Below are positions 24,914 to 33,105 of a stretch of DNA of 64,000 nucleotides, piece by piece. The stretch spans positions 62,001 to 126,000 of the forward strand of contig NZ_FNHI01000016.1 of NCBI RefSeq assembly GCF_900103455.1, given 5' to 3'. The translations under genes and the position numbers were made by a program. A model generated the notes under the pieces. The model saw only the letters and a program-made list of their open reading frames with translations, was not told where the DNA came from and made no database searches. Positions within the stretch are counted from its first letter, which is position 1; the number at the start of each line of letters is the position of its first letter. This DNA comes from Streptomyces wuyuanensis. GTDB taxonomy: Bacteria > Actinomycetota > Actinomycetes > Streptomycetales > Streptomycetaceae.

Positions 24914-26011
24914 TCACCACTCCAGCCGCGCCGCGCGTCCCTTCTCGCCCGCCGCCCAGCAGCCGAAGTCCGGTGTGCAGTCGACGGTGTCGTACGAGCC
25001 GGTGTCCACGGTGCGCCAGGTCCGGCCGGCGTCGATGGTGAGGTCGGTGCCGGTGGGGCCGACGGCGAGGGCGGCACTGCGGCTGTGGGGGAGCCAGGCG
25101 ACGCCGGAGCGGTAGGCGGGCGGCGGGGTCGCGGACTGCCGCCAGGTGCGGCCGCCGTCCCTGGTCACCGCGCCCGCCTGCGGCGACGCCTCGCCGGTGC
25201 GGTAGTCGCCGCCGACCGCGAGGCCGTGCGCACGGTCCCGGAAGGCGAGCGCGAAGACGCCCCGCGCCGGGTCGCCGGCCGGGATCGTGGACTCGGCCGC
25301 CGTCCAGTGCAGCCCGCGGTCCGCCGAGTGCAGCACCCGCGCGGTGGCGCCGCCTCCGGTCGCGAGCCAGACGTCCCTGGGTCCGGAGCTGACCAGGCAC
25401 TGGCCACTCGCCGCGAAGCCGGCCTCGCCCGGCTGGGCGTCCGGCATGCCGGTGCTCGGCAGCACCCTCCACGACCTGCCGCCGTCCCGGGTGGAGAGGA
25501 TCCGGTACTTGCCGTCGACCGGGTCGCTCATCGCGAGCCCGTGCCGTGGGTCGAAGAAGGTGATGCAGTCGTAGAACGCCTTCGGGTCGGTGTTGCGGAA
25601 CGCCTCCTTCCAGGTGGCTCCCCCGTCCTCGGTGCGCAGCACCCTCGACGCGTCACCCTCGCCGATGGCCAGCACGACCGCTCTGCGGGCGTCGAAGGCC
25701 TCGACGTCGCGGAACTCCAGTTCGCCCGCCCCCGGCGGTGAGACGTTCCGCCAGTTCCGTCCGCCGTCCGTGGTGTGCAGCACGGTGCCCTTCGAGCCCG
25801 CGAGCCAGGCGGTGGTGCGGCCGACCGCGGCGAGGCCGCGGAACCGGACGTCCGTCCCGGTCTCCTTGAGCTCCCAGTGCAGGGCCCGGCCCTTGTCGTG
25901 TCGGGCCTCCGCCTGGGCGGGCACCGACAGGGCGGCGCACAGAACGGCGGCGAGCGCCACCCCGCTCAGCCCCGCCGACACCGTTCGTCTCGACTTCCCC
26001 TTGGGTCTCAT
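24914..26011 (-). CDS. Secreted beta-propeller protein with Asp-box (BNR) repeats
   Basis: The product is 365 residues from the ATG at 26011. A signal peptide covers about residues 1-33 (KSRRTVSAGLSGVALAAVL..., cleavage near AQA). Six Asp-box motifs of the S/T-x-D-x-G-x-x-W type follow at regular intervals: TTDGGRNW, TEDGGATW, TRDGGRSW, SADRGLHW, TRDGGRTW and TIDAGRTW. They mark a six- or seven-bladed propeller related to Ycf48/HCF136 and sialidase-fold proteins. Sialidase catalytic residues are not evident, so I would not call it an enzyme. Two cysteine pairs may be disulfides. It is divergent from the monooxygenase gene across a 393-bp region. Confidence 0.85.
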   Translation of the reverse strand: MRPKGKSRRTVSAGLSGVALAAVLCAALSVPAQAEARHDKGRALHWELKETGTDVRFRGLAAVGRTTAWLAGSKGTVLHTTDGGRNWRNVSPPGAGELEFRDVEAFDARRAVVLAIGEGDASRVLRTEDGGATWKEAFRNTDPKAFYDCITFFDPRHGLAMSDPVDGKYRILSTRDGGRSWRVLPSTGMPDAQPGEAGFAASGQCLVSSGPRDVWLATGGGATARVLHSADRGLHWTAAESTIPAGDPARGVFALAFRDRAHGLAVGGDYRTGEASPQAGAVTRDGGRTWRQSATPPPAYRSGVAWLPHSRSAALAVGPTGTDLTIDAGRTWRTVDTGSYDTVDCTPDFGCWAAGEKGRAARLEW

Positions 26012-26281
26012 GGCGCGCGAACGTAGCCGACCCCCGGCACCCGGTCCAGAGCGCCTCCCGTACCGTCCGGGCCGAGGCAACGGTTCCGCGAGCGCGCACC
26101 CCCGGAGGCGTCCTGTGCCGCCGTCCCCGCCGCACGCCCGCACAGCGGGCCGCCCGCTCCCGCGGTCGGCGGTCGGCGATCACGCAACGGAGGCCCACGA
26201 GACGGCAGTCCACGCCCAGGCAGTCCACGCGACGGGCAACGGCACGGACGACGTGCGCCGAACGGGACGGAAAAAGGAAAG

Positions 26282-26307
26282 GGCAAGGAGGTCACCGACT
26301 CCTTGCC
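26282..26307. promoter_or_regulatory. 9-bp inverted repeat upstream of monooxygenase
   Basis: GGCAAGGAG at 26282-26290 pairs with CTCCTTGCC at 26299-26307. It lies 24 bp upstream of the rifamycin-associated element. The remainder of the gap, 26012-26281, shows nothing recognisable. Confidence 0.4.
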
Positions 26308-26330
26308 ACTCTCAACTTATAGCGCACCCG

Positions 26331-26350
26331 GGGGCTTGCGGCAAGGCCCC
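26331..26350 (+). promoter_or_regulatory. Rifamycin-associated element (RAE)
   Basis: GGGGCTTGCG then GCAAGGCCCC forms an imperfect inverted repeat that matches, from memory, the RAE described upstream of rifamycin-inactivation genes (rox, rph, arr, helR) in actinomycetes. It lies 54 bp before the GTG start of a Rox-like gene. A possible -10 (CAGAAT, 26361-26366) follows TTGCGG inside the element by 19 bp. Confidence 0.8.
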
Positions 26351-26404
26351 GGTCGTGCCGCAGAATCGTCGGCCGAAGCCAGAACCTGCGGAAATGGGGC
26401 TTTT

Positions 26405-27841
26405 GTGGTTGACGTGATCATCGCCGGCGCTGGACCGACCGGGCTGATGCTGGCCTGCGAACTGCGCCTGGCAGGAGTACGGACGGTCGTTCTGGAGAAG
26501 CTGGCCGAGCCGACCCGGCAGTCCCGCGGGCGCGGGCTGCACGTGCGCAGCGTCGAGGTGATGGCCCAACGCGGTCTGCTGGAACGGTTCCTGGAGGTCA
26601 GCGAGCGGTTCTCGGTCGGCGGCCCGTTCGCCGGCGTGGCCGCGCCGTGGCCGGACCGGCTGGACACGGCACACCCGTACGGCCTCGCCACCCCGCAGAC
26701 GGTCACCGAGCGACTGCTGACCGAGCGCGCCCTCGAACTCGGCGCCGAGATCCGGCGCGGCTGGGAACTGGTCGGGCTGAGCCAGGACGAGCACGGGGTG
26801 ACCGTCGAGTCGGCCGACGGCACGCTGCTGCGCTCGCGCTACCTCGTCGGCTGCGACGGCGGCCGCAGCACGGTGCGCAAGCTGATCGGCGTCGGGTTCC
26901 CAGGTGAACCCGCCACGGTCGAGACGCTGTTGGGGGACATGGAGTTGACGGAGGATCCGGCGACGGTCGCCGCCGCCGTCGAGGAAGTCCGCAAGACCCA
27001 GCTGCGGTTCGGCGCCATCGCCGACGTGGACGGGAATCAGGGGGTGTACCGCATCATCGTGCCCGCCGACGGCGTGGCCGAGGACCGCACGTCCGGGCCG
27101 ACCCTCGAGGAGTTCAAGGAGCAGCTGCGGGCCTTCGCCGGCACGGACTTCGGCGTGCACTCGCCGCGCTGGCTGTCCCGCTTCGGCGACGCCACCCGGC
27201 AGGCCGAGCGCTACCGGGTCGGCCGGGTGCTGCTGGCCGGGGACGCGGCGCACATCCACCCGCCGACCGGCGGCCAGGGGCTGAACCTCGGTGTGCAGGA
27301 CGCGTTCAACCTCGGCTGGAAGCTGGCCGCGGCGGTCAAGGGCTGGGCTCCGGACGGGCTGCTGGAGAGCTATCACGCCGAGCGGCACCCGGTGGGCGCC
27401 GCCGTACTGGACAACACCCGCGCGCAGATCTCGCTGCTGGGCACCGATCCGGGCGCCACCGCGCTGCGGGAGCTGTTCTCGAAGCTGATGGAGTTCGAGG
27501 AGGTCAACCGGTACGTGACCGAGATGATCACCGCGGTCGGGGTCCGCTACGACCTCGGCGAGGGCCATGAACTGCTCGGCAGGCGGATGCCGGACCTGGA
27601 GCTGAAGCAGGGACGCCTCTACGAACTCATGCACGGCGGCCGCGGATTGCTGCTCGACCGGACCGGCGGGCTTTCCGTGGCGGGCTGGGCGGACCGGGTC
27701 GACCACGTCGGCGACGTCGGCGAGGAGCTGGACGTGCCCGCCGTGCTGCTGCGGCCGGACGGCCATGTGGCATGGGTCGGCGACGATCAGCAGGGTCTGC
27801 TCGGCAGGCTGCCGCAGTGGTTCGGCGCCGCCGCCGGCTGA
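26405..27841 (+). CDS. rox: Rox-like FAD-dependent rifampicin monooxygenase
   Basis: The product is 478 residues from the GTG at 26405; a GGGG box lies five bases upstream and the conserved protein starts at once with VDVIIAGAGPTGLML. FAD motifs are complete: GAGPTG at residues 7-12, the central YLVGCDGGRSTVRK and the distal LLAGDAAHIHPPTGGQGLN. This is the class A aromatic hydroxylase fold. Length and early sequence resemble Rox of Streptomyces venezuelae, which hydroxylates the naphthyl ring of rifamycins and opens the macrocycle. The rifamycin-associated element upstream supports that assignment strongly; without it, another phenolic substrate would be equally possible. It is cytoplasmic and monocistronic. 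Confidence 0.85.
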   Translation: MVDVIIAGAGPTGLMLACELRLAGVRTVVLEKLAEPTRQSRGRGLHVRSVEVMAQRGLLERFLEVSERFSVGGPFAGVAAPWPDRLDTAHPYGLATPQTVTERLLTERALELGAEIRRGWELVGLSQDEHGVTVESADGTLLRSRYLVGCDGGRSTVRKLIGVGFPGEPATVETLLGDMELTEDPATVAAAVEEVRKTQLRFGAIADVDGNQGVYRIIVPADGVAEDRTSGPTLEEFKEQLRAFAGTDFGVHSPRWLSRFGDATRQAERYRVGRVLLAGDAAHIHPPTGGQGLNLGVQDAFNLGWKLAAAVKGWAPDGLLESYHAERHPVGAAVLDNTRAQISLLGTDPGATALRELFSKLMEFEEVNRYVTEMITAVGVRYDLGEGHELLGRRMPDLELKQGRLYELMHGGRGLLLDRTGGLSVAGWADRVDHVGDVGEELDVPAVLLRPDGHVAWVGDDQQGLLGRLPQWFGAAAG

Positions 27842-27905
27842 GCGGCCGCCGCGCCGCCGAGCACCCCTGCCGCGGGGCATCCGTGGCCGGGGGATCGCGG
27901 ACCGG

Positions 27906-27978
27906 CACCGGAGTCGGGACCGCTCGCCGGGCGCCGGAGTCGGGATCAAAATCGCCGCACCGGCACCGGAATCGGGAT
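27906..27978. repeat. Three imperfect copies of a 15-mer upstream of the SsgA-like gene
   Basis: Copies at 27906-27920, 27932-27946 and 27964-27978 share the core CCGGAGTCGGGA (one copy with A for G). They lie in the 293-bp gap between the monooxygenase and SsgA-like genes, which otherwise shows nothing clear. Confidence 0.5.
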
Positions 27979-28134
27979 CGGGTGTCACGGGCTCCGCGAG
28001 TCCGCGGACCCGGGGGCGCCGCCGGGCGGTGACGCAGCTCACGCACCCCACCGATGCACGGATTCCGCCGTTCACTCGTCTTCCTGTGTGGCAGAAACGT
28101 GTCGCCCGGCAGCAGCGAAGTGAGGGAGCGGGCC

Positions 28135-28548
28135 TTGTCCAGCGTTATCGAGCAGGCCGTACAGGTCCGTCTGGTCGCGTCCGCGCCACGGATGGAATCC
28201 GTACCCGCGACCCTGCGCTACGACCCCCGCGACCCCTTCGCCGTGAGCATGTGGTTCCCCGCCCCGGCCACGCTGGAGGGCACGGAGGTGTCCTGGGCCT
28301 TCTCGCGCGATCTGCTCGTGCAGGGCGTGGACGAGCCCGCCGGGCTGGGCGACGTACGCGTACGTCCGTACGGCTACGACCGGACCGTCCTCGAGTTCCA
28401 CGCCCTCGAAGGCACCGCGCTGATGCACATCCGCACCTCCGAACTGCGCCGGTTCCTCAAACGCGCACAGGGCCTCGTGCCGGCCGGGCGGGAGCACCTC
28501 CACCTGGACCTGGACGCGGACCTGGCCGAGCTGATGCGCGACGCCTAG
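28135..28548 (+). CDS. SsgA-like sporulation/cell-division regulator
   Basis: The product is 137 residues from a TTG start at 28135; GAGGGAG six bases upstream makes it better than the GTG at 28120. It has the SALP family pattern throughout: VPATLRYDPRDPFAVSMWF (quoted), WAFSRDLLVQGV, GDVRVRP, and a C-terminal FLKRAQGLVPAGREHLHLDLD segment. SsgA-like proteins occur only in sporulating actinomycetes and control septum placement and spore-wall events, for example by recruiting FtsZ (SsgB). This copy is not clearly SsgA or SsgB. It is cytoplasmic and monocistronic. Confidence 0.92.
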   Translation: MSSVIEQAVQVRLVASAPRMESVPATLRYDPRDPFAVSMWFPAPATLEGTEVSWAFSRDLLVQGVDEPAGLGDVRVRPYGYDRTVLEFHALEGTALMHIRTSELRRFLKRAQGLVPAGREHLHLDLDADLAELMRDA

Positions 28549-28654
28549 ATGGGTGATGCCTACGGTGTCCCGCGATCCCGGGCGGGGGCGACCCTCGGTG
28601 GAGCCGCCGGAGCACTGCGACGGCATCCCCGCCCTGTCCGTTGAGCCCCGTCCG

Positions 28655-28692
28655 ATAAATCGTTTGCCCGGCTGGCCGGCCCGGCGTATTTT
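28655..28692 (+). promoter_or_regulatory. WblC/WhiB7-type promoter of the ABC-F gene
   Basis: -35 TTGCCC at 28664-28669 and -10 TATTTT at 28687-28692 are separated by 17 bp. An AT-rich patch (ATAAAT, 28655-28660) sits three bases upstream of the -35, the position at which WhiB7/WblC contacts DNA with sigma. This would start a leader of about 200 nt. Confidence 0.6.
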
Positions 28693-28729
28693 CGTTTCCG
28701 GCCCTGTTGTCGTCGATCGGAGTAGGACG

Positions 28730-28741
28730 TTGCTCGTCTGA
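28730..28741 (+). CDS. Three-codon upstream open reading frame of the ABC-F leader
   Basis: TTG CTC GTC TGA would encode fMet-Leu-Val. GGAG at 28719-28722 ends seven bases before the start. Very short upstream frames of this kind are known ahead of antibiotic-inducible ABC-F genes such as lmo0919, where a drug-stalled ribosome changes leader folding. The stop is six bases before the 5' arm of the long-range stem at 28747. Confidence 0.5.
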   Translation: MLV

Positions 28742-28746
28742 GGTCC

Positions 28747-28899
28747 TGAGACACCGTGTCACGCGGCTTTCCGCCCGCGTGCCCGTGTGCGACCTCGGCG
28801 TACGAGCCGTCACGTTCCCGGACCAGGGCCTTTGTGCCGTCCGACCGGTGTCTCACCCGTTGCCCCCTTTTTTTCTTCTGACGCAACAGGGAGACCCGT
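28747..28899 (+). promoter_or_regulatory. Predicted ribosome-mediated attenuator in ABC-F leader
   Basis: TGAGACACCG at 28747-28756 is perfectly complementary to 28846-28855. A seven-T tract lies at 28868-28874. CCCGTTGC at 28856-28863 can pair with GCAAC-A-GGG at 28883-28891, covering the start of the GGGAG ribosome site (28889-28893) of the ABC-F gene. A ribosome held on the upstream frame would cover the first arm. This is a structural inference from complementarity. Confidence 0.55.
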
Positions 28900-30540
28900 A
28901 TGTCTACCTTCCCCACCTACGTGACTTGCTCCTCGCTGTCCTTCTCCTGGCCGGACGGCACTCCCGTGCTGGAGGACTTCCAGCTGGCCGTCGGCCCCGG
29001 CAGGACGGGGCTGATCGGGCTCAACGGCTCGGGCAAGTCCACACTGCTGCGACTGATCGCCGGCGAGCTCACGCCCTCCGAGGGCACTGTGCGGATCGCG
29101 GGCGAAGTCGGCTACCTGCCGCAGAACGCCGTGCTCGACACCGCGCTGCGCGTGGACGAGGCCCTCGGGATCGCCGCCACCCGCACCGCGCTGCACGCGA
29201 TCGAGGCCGGTGACGCACGGGAGGAGCACTTCACGGCGGTCGGCGACGACTGGGACGTGGAGGAGCGGGCCCGTGCCACCCTCGACCAGCTGGGGCTCGG
29301 GCACGTCGGCCTCGACCGGACCGTCGGCGAGATGTCGGGCGGCGAGTGCGTGCTGCTCAGGCTGGCGGCGCTGCTGCTGGCGCGGCCCGACGTGCTCCTG
29401 CTCGACGAGCCGACCAACAACCTGGACCTCGTCGCCCGGGGGCGGCTGTACGAAGCCGTGGAAGCCTGGAGCGGGGTGATGATCGTGGTCAGCCACGACC
29501 GTGAACTGCTGGAGCGGGTCGACCAGATCGCCGACCTCAGGGACGGTGAGGTGACGTGGTACGGCGGCGCGTTCTCGGCCTACGAGGAGGCGCTGGCCAT
29601 CGAACAGGAGGCCGCCGGGCGGATGGTCCGCGTCGCGGAGGCCGATGTGCAGCGGCAGAAGCGCGAACTGGCCGAGGCACAGGTCAAACTGGCCCGCCGC
29701 AAGAGGTACGGGCAGAAGATGTTCGAGCAGAAGCGCGAGCCGAAGATCATCATGGGCGCGCGCAAGCGCCAGGCGCAGGTCTCGGCGGGCAAGCACCGCA
29801 CCCTGCACGCGGAGAAGCTGACCGAGGCCAAGGAGCGGCTCGCCGAGGCCGTGGACGCGGTACGGGACGACGACGAGATCCGGGTGGAACTGCCGTACAC
29901 CAAGGTCCATCCGGGCCGCGGCGTGCTGCGCCTGTCCGAGGTCGAGCTCCTCTACGGGGCCCGCGTCGAGGGCGAGTTCGAACTGCGCGGACCGGAGCGG
30001 ATCGCGCTCGTCGGGCGCAACGGGGCCGGCAAGACGACCCTGCTCCGCACGATCGCCAGGGAGTTGCAGCCGGTGGCGGGCGAGGTGGCGGCGGAAGTGC
30101 CGCTGCGCTTCCTGCCCCAACGGCTGGACGTGCTCGACGACGAACTGAGCGTCGTGCGGAACGTCGCGCGGTTCGCGCCCAAGGCGACGGACAACGCGAT
30201 CCGGGCTCGGCTCGCCCGCTTCCTGTTCCGCGGGGCGCGGGCCGATCGCCCGGCAGGAACCCTCTCCGGAGGCGAGCGGTTCCGCGCGACGCTGGCGGCG
30301 CTGCTGCTCGCCGAGCCCGCCCCGCAGCTGCTGATGCTGGACGAGCCCACGAACAATCTCGACATGGCGAGCGTGCGGGGGCTCACGGAGGCATTGGAGG
30401 CGTACGAGGGCGCACTGATCGTCGCGAGCCACGACGTCACGTTCCTGGAATCGCTGGGGATCACCCGCTGGCTCCTGCTCGACGGGGAGCTGCGGCCCAC
30501 GACGGCCGAGGAGGTACGGGAGGAGTTGATGGGGACGTGA
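28900..30540 (+). CDS. ABC-F ribosome protection / antibiotic resistance ATPase
   Basis: The product is 546 residues; GGGAG lies before the ATG at 28900. Two ATPase domains are intact: Walker A GLNGSGKST, signature MSGGE, Walker B LLLLDEPTNNLD in the first; GRNGAGKTT, LSGGERFR and LMLDEPTNNLD in the second. A long charged linker (about 230-310) joins them and no membrane helix is present, so this is an ABC-F protein, not a transporter. Antibiotic-resistance ABC-F proteins enter the ribosomal E site and dislodge drugs from the peptidyl-transferase centre. The elaborate leader points to drug-induced expression. Which drug cannot be said; the N-terminal region lacks the arm of housekeeping EttA. 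Confidence 0.92.
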   Translation: MSTFPTYVTCSSLSFSWPDGTPVLEDFQLAVGPGRTGLIGLNGSGKSTLLRLIAGELTPSEGTVRIAGEVGYLPQNAVLDTALRVDEALGIAATRTALHAIEAGDAREEHFTAVGDDWDVEERARATLDQLGLGHVGLDRTVGEMSGGECVLLRLAALLLARPDVLLLDEPTNNLDLVARGRLYEAVEAWSGVMIVVSHDRELLERVDQIADLRDGEVTWYGGAFSAYEEALAIEQEAAGRMVRVAEADVQRQKRELAEAQVKLARRKRYGQKMFEQKREPKIIMGARKRQAQVSAGKHRTLHAEKLTEAKERLAEAVDAVRDDDEIRVELPYTKVHPGRGVLRLSEVELLYGARVEGEFELRGPERIALVGRNGAGKTTLLRTIARELQPVAGEVAAEVPLRFLPQRLDVLDDELSVVRNVARFAPKATDNAIRARLARFLFRGARADRPAGTLSGGERFRATLAALLLAEPAPQLLMLDEPTNNLDMASVRGLTEALEAYEGALIVASHDVTFLESLGITRWLLLDGELRPTTAEEVREELMGT

Positions 30541-30555
30541 AGTACTGAACCGGTG

Positions 30556-30584
30556 CGCCCCCCGACTGCGGGAGCCCGGGGGCG
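30556..30584 (+). terminator. GC-rich stem-loop after the ABC-F gene
   Basis: CGCCCCC at 30556-30562 pairs with GGGGGCG at 30578-30584 over a 15-nt loop, starting 16 nt after the stop codon. Confidence 0.45.
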
Positions 30585-30740
30585 GAGCGTGGCCGGGAGG
30601 CGAGGCGGTTCCCCCGTCCCGCACGGGTCCACACGACCGCGGCGGGGCGCGGACCGGCGCGCTGTGTGGGACGGGACGGAATCGGGCAGGTGGGGCTCAT
30701 GATGGCCCTGCCGCCCCCCAATTCGGTCCCTGGAGAGCCC

Positions 30741-31517
30741 GTGCCGAGCAGAAGAGCACTGATCCGACGCCCGAGTCCCCGCGTGGCGGACGGCCTGGTC
30801 ACCCATGTGGAGCGCCGCGCCGTCGACCCGCGGGTGGCGCTCTCCCAGTGGAAGGCGTACGGCGAGGCCCTGCGCGCGCACGGCTGGGAGACGATCGAGG
30901 CCGAGCCCGCGGACGACTGCCCGGACGGGGTCTTCATCGAGGACAGCGTGGTGATGTTCCGCAATGTCGCCCTCATCGCCCGCTCGGGGGCCGAGACGCG
31001 TCGCCCGGAGACGGCCGGCGTGGAGGAGGCGGTGGCGAGACTCGGCTGCTCGGTGAACTGGGTGTGGGAGCCGGGGACGCTCGACGGTGGCGACGTACTC
31101 AAGATCGGCGACACCGTCTACGTGGGCCGGGGCGGACGGACCAACGCGGCCGGGGTACAGCAGCTCCGCGCGGCCTTCGAGCCCCTGGGGGCGCGTGTCG
31201 TCGCCGTGCCCGTGTCGCGCGTACTCCATCTGAAGTCCGCGGTGACCGCGCTGCCCGACGGCACCGTGATCGGCTACGAGCCGCTGGTGGAGCAGCCGTC
31301 GCTGTTCCCCCGGTTCCTGCCCGTCCCCGAGGAGACCGGGGCGCATGTGGTGCTGCTCGGTGGCGCAAAACTGCTGATGGCGGCGAGCGCCCCGAAAACG
31401 GCGGAGCTCTTCGCCGATCTTGGATATGAGCCGGTTCAGGTGGACATCAGCGAGTTCGAGAAGCTCGAAGGCTGCGTGACGTGTCTCTCCGTACGGCTCA
31501 GGGACCTGCATACATAA
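30741..31517 (+). CDS. ddaH: Dimethylargininase (N(G),N(G)-dimethylarginine dimethylaminohydrolase)
   Basis: The product is 258 residues from the GTG at 30741, with GGAGA five bases upstream. The catalytic histidine is H163 in VLHLKSAV and the nucleophile is C248 in CVTCLSVRL. Substrate-side motifs FIEDSVV and EPGTLDGGDVL are present. These match Streptomyces and Pseudomonas DDAH, which hydrolyse asymmetric dimethylarginine to citrulline and dimethylamine. The enzyme is cytoplasmic and belongs to the guanidino-group-modifying superfamily; arginine deiminase is longer and can be excluded. The gene is not in an operon with arginine catabolic genes. Confidence 0.93.
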   Translation: MPSRRALIRRPSPRVADGLVTHVERRAVDPRVALSQWKAYGEALRAHGWETIEAEPADDCPDGVFIEDSVVMFRNVALIARSGAETRRPETAGVEEAVARLGCSVNWVWEPGTLDGGDVLKIGDTVYVGRGGRTNAAGVQQLRAAFEPLGARVVAVPVSRVLHLKSAVTALPDGTVIGYEPLVEQPSLFPRFLPVPEETGAHVVLLGGAKLLMAASAPKTAELFADLGYEPVQVDISEFEKLEGCVTCLSVRLRDLHT

Positions 31518-31574
31518 CGGCGCGCAAGCGGACATCACGGCCACACGCTTGGCCGATGGCTTATCGCCCCTTTA

Positions 31575-31607
31575 ACCTACGGTTTCGTAACCTACGAGGC
31601 CGTAGGT
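31575..31607. promoter_or_regulatory. TACG/CGTA half-site ladder upstream of acyl-ACP desaturase
   Basis: ACCTACGG at 31575-31582 and CCGTAGGT at 31600-31607 are perfect inverted arms. Between them lie CGTA (31586-31589) and TACG (31593-31596), which with flanking bases form TCGTA-ACC-TACGA. Four alternating half-sites in 33 bp suggest cooperative binding by a dimeric (TetR-like) lipid regulator. Confidence 0.6.
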
Positions 31608-31702
31608 AAGACGCATGCCGTGATCCGGCCACTGCCTTGCCCTCGGCGTCGTGCGTTGCGCTCTGACGTCCCTCCCCCAGCACCCGTCCCCCAGGAGCCC
31701 CC

Positions 31703-32677
31703 GTGACGATCACCTCTCCCCACCTCGGCAGTTCGGAAGTGTGGACCGACGCCCGGCTGCTGTACGCGCTGGAGGAGGTTGTGGAGAAGGAGCTCAACCG
31801 CCACCTGAAGGTCGCCAAGGACTGGATGCCCCACGAGTACGTGCCGTGGTCGGACGGCCGGAACTTCCCCGGCCTCTTCGAGGACGGCGAGGAGTGGGAG
31901 CCCGGTCAGTCCAAGGTCACCGACGTGGGGAAGACCGCCCTCGTCGTCAATCTGCTGACCGAGGACAACCTGCCCAGCTACCACCACGAGATCGCGACGC
32001 TCTTCGGCCGCGACGGCGCCTGGGGCACCTGGGTGCACCGCTGGACCGCCGAGGAGGGCCGGCACGGCATCGTCATGCGCGACTACCTGCTGACCTCGCG
32101 GGCCGTCGACCCGGACAAGCTCGAGCAGTTCCGTATGGCGCACATGTCGGAGGGCTTCGAGTCCGACAACCGCCACTCGATGCTGCACTCGGTCGCGTAC
32201 GTGGCCTTCCAGGAGCTCGCCACCCGTATCTCGCACCGCAACACTGGCCACCAGTCGGGCGACCCCGTCTGCGACCGGATGCTGTCGCGGATCGCCACCG
32301 ACGAGAACCTGCACATGGTCTTCTACCGCAATCTGCTCGGCGCGGCCTTCGAGATCGCGCCGGACCTGACCATGCAGGCCGTGCGGGACGTCGTGGTGAA
32401 CTTCCGGATGCCCGGGCACGGGATACCGGGATTCGAGCGCGCGGCGGCGCAGATGGCGATCGGTGAGATCTACAACCTGCGGATCCACCACGACGACGTG
32501 CTGCAGCCGGTGCTGCGCTTCCTGAAGGTGATGGAGATCGACGGGCTCGGCCCCGAGGGCATCAAGGCGCAGGAGGAACTGGGACTGTACATGGGCGGGC
32601 TGGACGCCGAGGCCGGCAAGTTCGACGAGAAGCTGGCGGCCCGCAAGGCCCGGCTGGCGGCCCGCGCCAAGGGCTGA
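31703..32677 (+). CDS. Acyl-[acyl-carrier-protein] desaturase
   Basis: The product is 324 residues from a GTG start at 31703 with AGGAG five bases upstream. It is a soluble ferritin-like di-iron enzyme: the two metal motifs are EEGRHG (residues about 117-122) and DENLH (about 198-202), of the EExxH/DExxH kind found in DesA and plant stearoyl-ACP desaturases. It introduces a double bond into acyl-ACP using O2 and reduced ferredoxin. A Lys/Arg-rich C-terminal helix ends the protein. The TACG/CGTA ladder upstream indicates control by a lipid-responsive regulator. A 17-bp terminator hairpin follows. Confidence 0.93.
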   Translation: MTITSPHLGSSEVWTDARLLYALEEVVEKELNRHLKVAKDWMPHEYVPWSDGRNFPGLFEDGEEWEPGQSKVTDVGKTALVVNLLTEDNLPSYHHEIATLFGRDGAWGTWVHRWTAEEGRHGIVMRDYLLTSRAVDPDKLEQFRMAHMSEGFESDNRHSMLHSVAYVAFQELATRISHRNTGHQSGDPVCDRMLSRIATDENLHMVFYRNLLGAAFEIAPDLTMQAVRDVVVNFRMPGHGIPGFERAAAQMAIGEIYNLRIHHDDVLQPVLRFLKVMEIDGLGPEGIKAQEELGLYMGGLDAEAGKFDEKLAARKARLAARAKG

Positions 32678-32718
32678 CCGCCGGCGCCCGCCCCGCGCCG
32701 GCGCCCGCCACGGCACCT

Positions 32719-32757
32719 CCGACCGCCCCCGTCGCGTCATGCGACGGGGGCGGTCGG
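32719..32757 (+). terminator. 17-bp perfect stem-loop after the desaturase gene
   Basis: CCGACCGCCCCCGTCGC at 32719-32735 pairs without mismatch to 32741-32757 over the loop GTCAT. It lies 42 nt beyond the stop codon. This is the longest simple terminator stem in the window. Confidence 0.85.
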
Positions 32758-33105
32758 CGTCGTGGGCCCTGCCGCTTCGCGGGCGTCGGGCGACGCTCCC
32801 CGGTGTCCGCCGGGCCGGGCGTGTCGGCGCTCCCCCCGCCCCCGGCGCCCCGGCTGTGGCCCAGCTCCGCGCCCCGGCGACGACGCCCCTCCCCGGCTCC
32901 CTCACGCCGGCGGACGCGGGCTCCGGTCAGGTCCGGGGCGCGGTCGGCCGAGGCGGGAGAAGGCCCTGACCCGGCCGGTCGGCGCCGCGGCGGCCGGGCA
33001 GCCCGACCGCCGCCGGGGCGAGCGGACGCCTTCACCGGCCGGAATGCGGTGTTCAGCGGGGGACGGGCTGCGGGCGGCCGAGGCGCGCACCGTAATCTGT
33101 GCGGC
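32758..33105. other. Non-coding stretch before the chitosanase gene
   Basis: No reading frame in these 348 bases resembles a protein, and codon bias is not maintained in any frame. TAATCT at 33093-33098 sits seven bases before the chitosanase start and could be a -10 box for a leaderless transcript. Nothing else is evident. Confidence 0.5.
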
